Of a DNA stretch of 6,391 nucleotides, positions 5,295 through 6,391 are shown in pieces (position 1 is the first letter of the stretch; every line of letters starts with the position of its first letter). This DNA is from Pseudomonadota bacterium. Its GTDB lineage: Bacteria > Pseudomonadota > Alphaproteobacteria > Rhizobiales > Methylopilaceae. Position numbers and translations under genes: made by a program. The notes under the pieces are model-generated. The model was given only the letters and a program-made list of their open reading frames with translations. It was not told the DNA's origin and did no database searches. The stretch lies in assembly GCA_023389135.1 (NCBI GenBank), contig JAEWEX010000202.1, forward strand, positions 1 through 6,391, read 5' to 3'.

Positions 5295-6356
5295 ATGGAA
5301 CGCATCAATCTCGGCATCATCGGCACCGGCTGGTGCGGCGGCATCCGCGCGGACGCGGCCTCCGACAACCCGCAGGTGGCGGAACTCCACATCGCCGAGA
5401 ACCGTCCCGAGCGGCTGGCCGAAGTCGCCGCGAAGACCGGCGCCAAGACGGCCACGGCCAACTGGGAGGACGTGGTCAGGAACGGCGACGTCCAGGCCGT
5501 GATGATCTCCGCGACGCCCGAGACCACGCACTACCCCATGGCCAAGGCCTGCCTGGAGGCCGGCAAGCACGTCTTCCTCGAAAAGCCCATCGCCATCACG
5601 CTGGCGGAGGCCGACGACCTGGTGGAGATCGCGCGGTCGCGGAACCTCAAGATAACAATCGGCTACTCGCAGCGCTTCAACCCGAAATACGCCTACATCA
5701 AGAAGGCGCTCGACGACGGCACGCTGGGCGAGCCGGTGAGCGCGCTGGTCAGCCGCCACATCACCCGCAGCCTCGGCAAGAAGATCTCCGGCCGGGTCAA
5801 GCTGTCGCCGGCCGCCATGGAGGCGACCCACGACCTCGACTTCGTGCTGTGGTGCCTGCTGCCGGCCAAGCCGGTGAAGGTCTATGCCCAGAACGTCTAC
5901 AAGGTGATGAAGGCCTCCGGCGTCGACGCCGCCGACTGCACCTGGATCGTGGTCACCATGGACAACGGCGTGGTGTTCACCATCGGCGCCGGCTGGATCC
6001 TGCCCCCCGGCTACCCGAACTTCTCCACCACCACGCTGGAGATGGTCGGCACCAAGGGCGCGCTGCTGGTGGACGACAGCCACCGCGACGTGGTGCTCAA
6101 CACCATGGACGAGGGCATCCGGTTCCCGATCTCGTCCATGCCCGGCGAGAGCGTCGGCCATGTCTATGCCGGTCCCATGGCGGCGGAGACCCACCATTTC
6201 ATCGACGCGGTCGCCCGCAACCGCCCGGTGCTGGTGACGCCCGAGCAGGCGCGCAAGGTGATGGAGGTCTATGTCGCCGCCGACATCTCCGCAGATCGCG
6301 GCGAGCCGGTGAGCCTGCCGCTCAACGCCAACGACCTGTCCTCCATCGCGGCGTGA
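5295..6356 (+). CDS. Gfo/Idh/MocA family NAD(P)-dependent oxidoreductase
   Basis: This is a 353-residue soluble protein, typical for the family. The N-terminal Rossmann domain opens INLGIIGTGWCGG (residues 4-16, GxGxxG at 10-15). ISATPETTHYPMAKACLEAGKHVFLEKP (71-98) ends in the Glu96-Lys97-Pro98 motif that supplies the conserved lysine, followed by GYSQRFNP (123-130). THDLDFVLW (178-186) gives the His179 and Asp180 expected near the active site at the start of the substrate domain. The C-terminal alpha/beta domain runs to about residue 340 and includes LEMVGTKGALLVDD. Members oxidise or reduce sugars, inositols, sugar acids or related polyols with NAD(P). ATG 5295 is supported by AGGGAG seven bases upstream. 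The larger gap before it suggests partly independent expression. With the other enzymes it fits a sugar-acid or polyol route, but the substrate is not determined. Confidence 0.94.
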   Translation: MERINLGIIGTGWCGGIRADAASDNPQVAELHIAENRPERLAEVAAKTGAKTATANWEDVVRNGDVQAVMISATPETTHYPMAKACLEAGKHVFLEKPIAITLAEADDLVEIARSRNLKITIGYSQRFNPKYAYIKKALDDGTLGEPVSALVSRHITRSLGKKISGRVKLSPAAMEATHDLDFVLWCLLPAKPVKVYAQNVYKVMKASGVDAADCTWIVVTMDNGVVFTIGAGWILPPGYPNFSTTTLEMVGTKGALLVDDSHRDVVLNTMDEGIRFPISSMPGESVGHVYAGPMAAETHHFIDAVARNRPVLVTPEQARKVMEVYVAADISADRGEPVSLPLNANDLSSIAA

Positions 6357-6381
6357 CGCTGCCGATCGCGGCACGGGGATC

Positions 6382-6386
6382 AGGAG
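6382..6386 (+). promoter_or_regulatory. Probable ribosome binding site of a gene beyond the right edge
   Basis: AGGAG lies 25 bases after the stop of the Gfo/Idh gene and five bases before the window ends. The spacing matches the other gene junctions here, so another + strand gene probably starts just outside. The short stretch 6357-6391 shows no terminator. Confidence 0.45.
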
Positions 6387-6391
6387 CGGGC

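Overview
The window is a high-GC, strongly GC3-biased stretch in which every credible gene lies on the + strand. It looks like the middle of a catabolic gene cluster from a proteobacterium. An alphaproteobacterium (Rhodospirillales or Hyphomicrobiales type) is my best guess, from the composition, the tripartite TRAP carrier and the character of the enzymes. This is an inference; there is no rRNA or marker gene here to test it.

Layout: (1) bases 1-1467 hold the C-terminal end of a TRAP small permease (DctQ type) and a complete TRAP large permease (DctM type). (2) 1483-1782 encodes a small DUF1330 protein. (3) 1823-2737 encodes a class I aldolase/lyase of the DapA/N-acetylneuraminate lyase superfamily. 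(4) 2734-3615 encodes a PuuE-like member of the polysaccharide deacetylase fold. It appears to start at a CTG codon overlapping the previous stop. (5) 3641-4291 encodes a glutathione S-transferase-like protein. (6) 4316-5209 encodes a beta-hydroxyacid dehydrogenase (HIBADH/GarR family). (7) After an 85-base gap that contains the most AT-rich patch I noticed between genes, 5295-6356 encodes a Gfo/Idh/MocA-type oxidoreductase. A Shine-Dalgarno-like AGGAG near the right edge suggests that another gene follows.

The first six complete genes are separated by -4 to 40 bases and look like one transcription unit. The Gfo/Idh gene may have its own promoter or an internal regulatory site. A plausible joint role is uptake of a small organic acid by the TRAP carrier, followed by hydrolytic C-N opening, Schiff-base lyase chemistry and NAD(P)-linked redox steps. 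The substrate cannot be read from the sequence. No mobile element, CRISPR array, tRNA, rRNA or convincing rho-independent terminator was seen, and no gap between genes exceeds 85 bases. I do not see a clearly new class of system. The points of most interest are the apparent CTG start, the departures from canonical active-site motifs in the lyase and the dehydrogenase, and the unassigned pathway.
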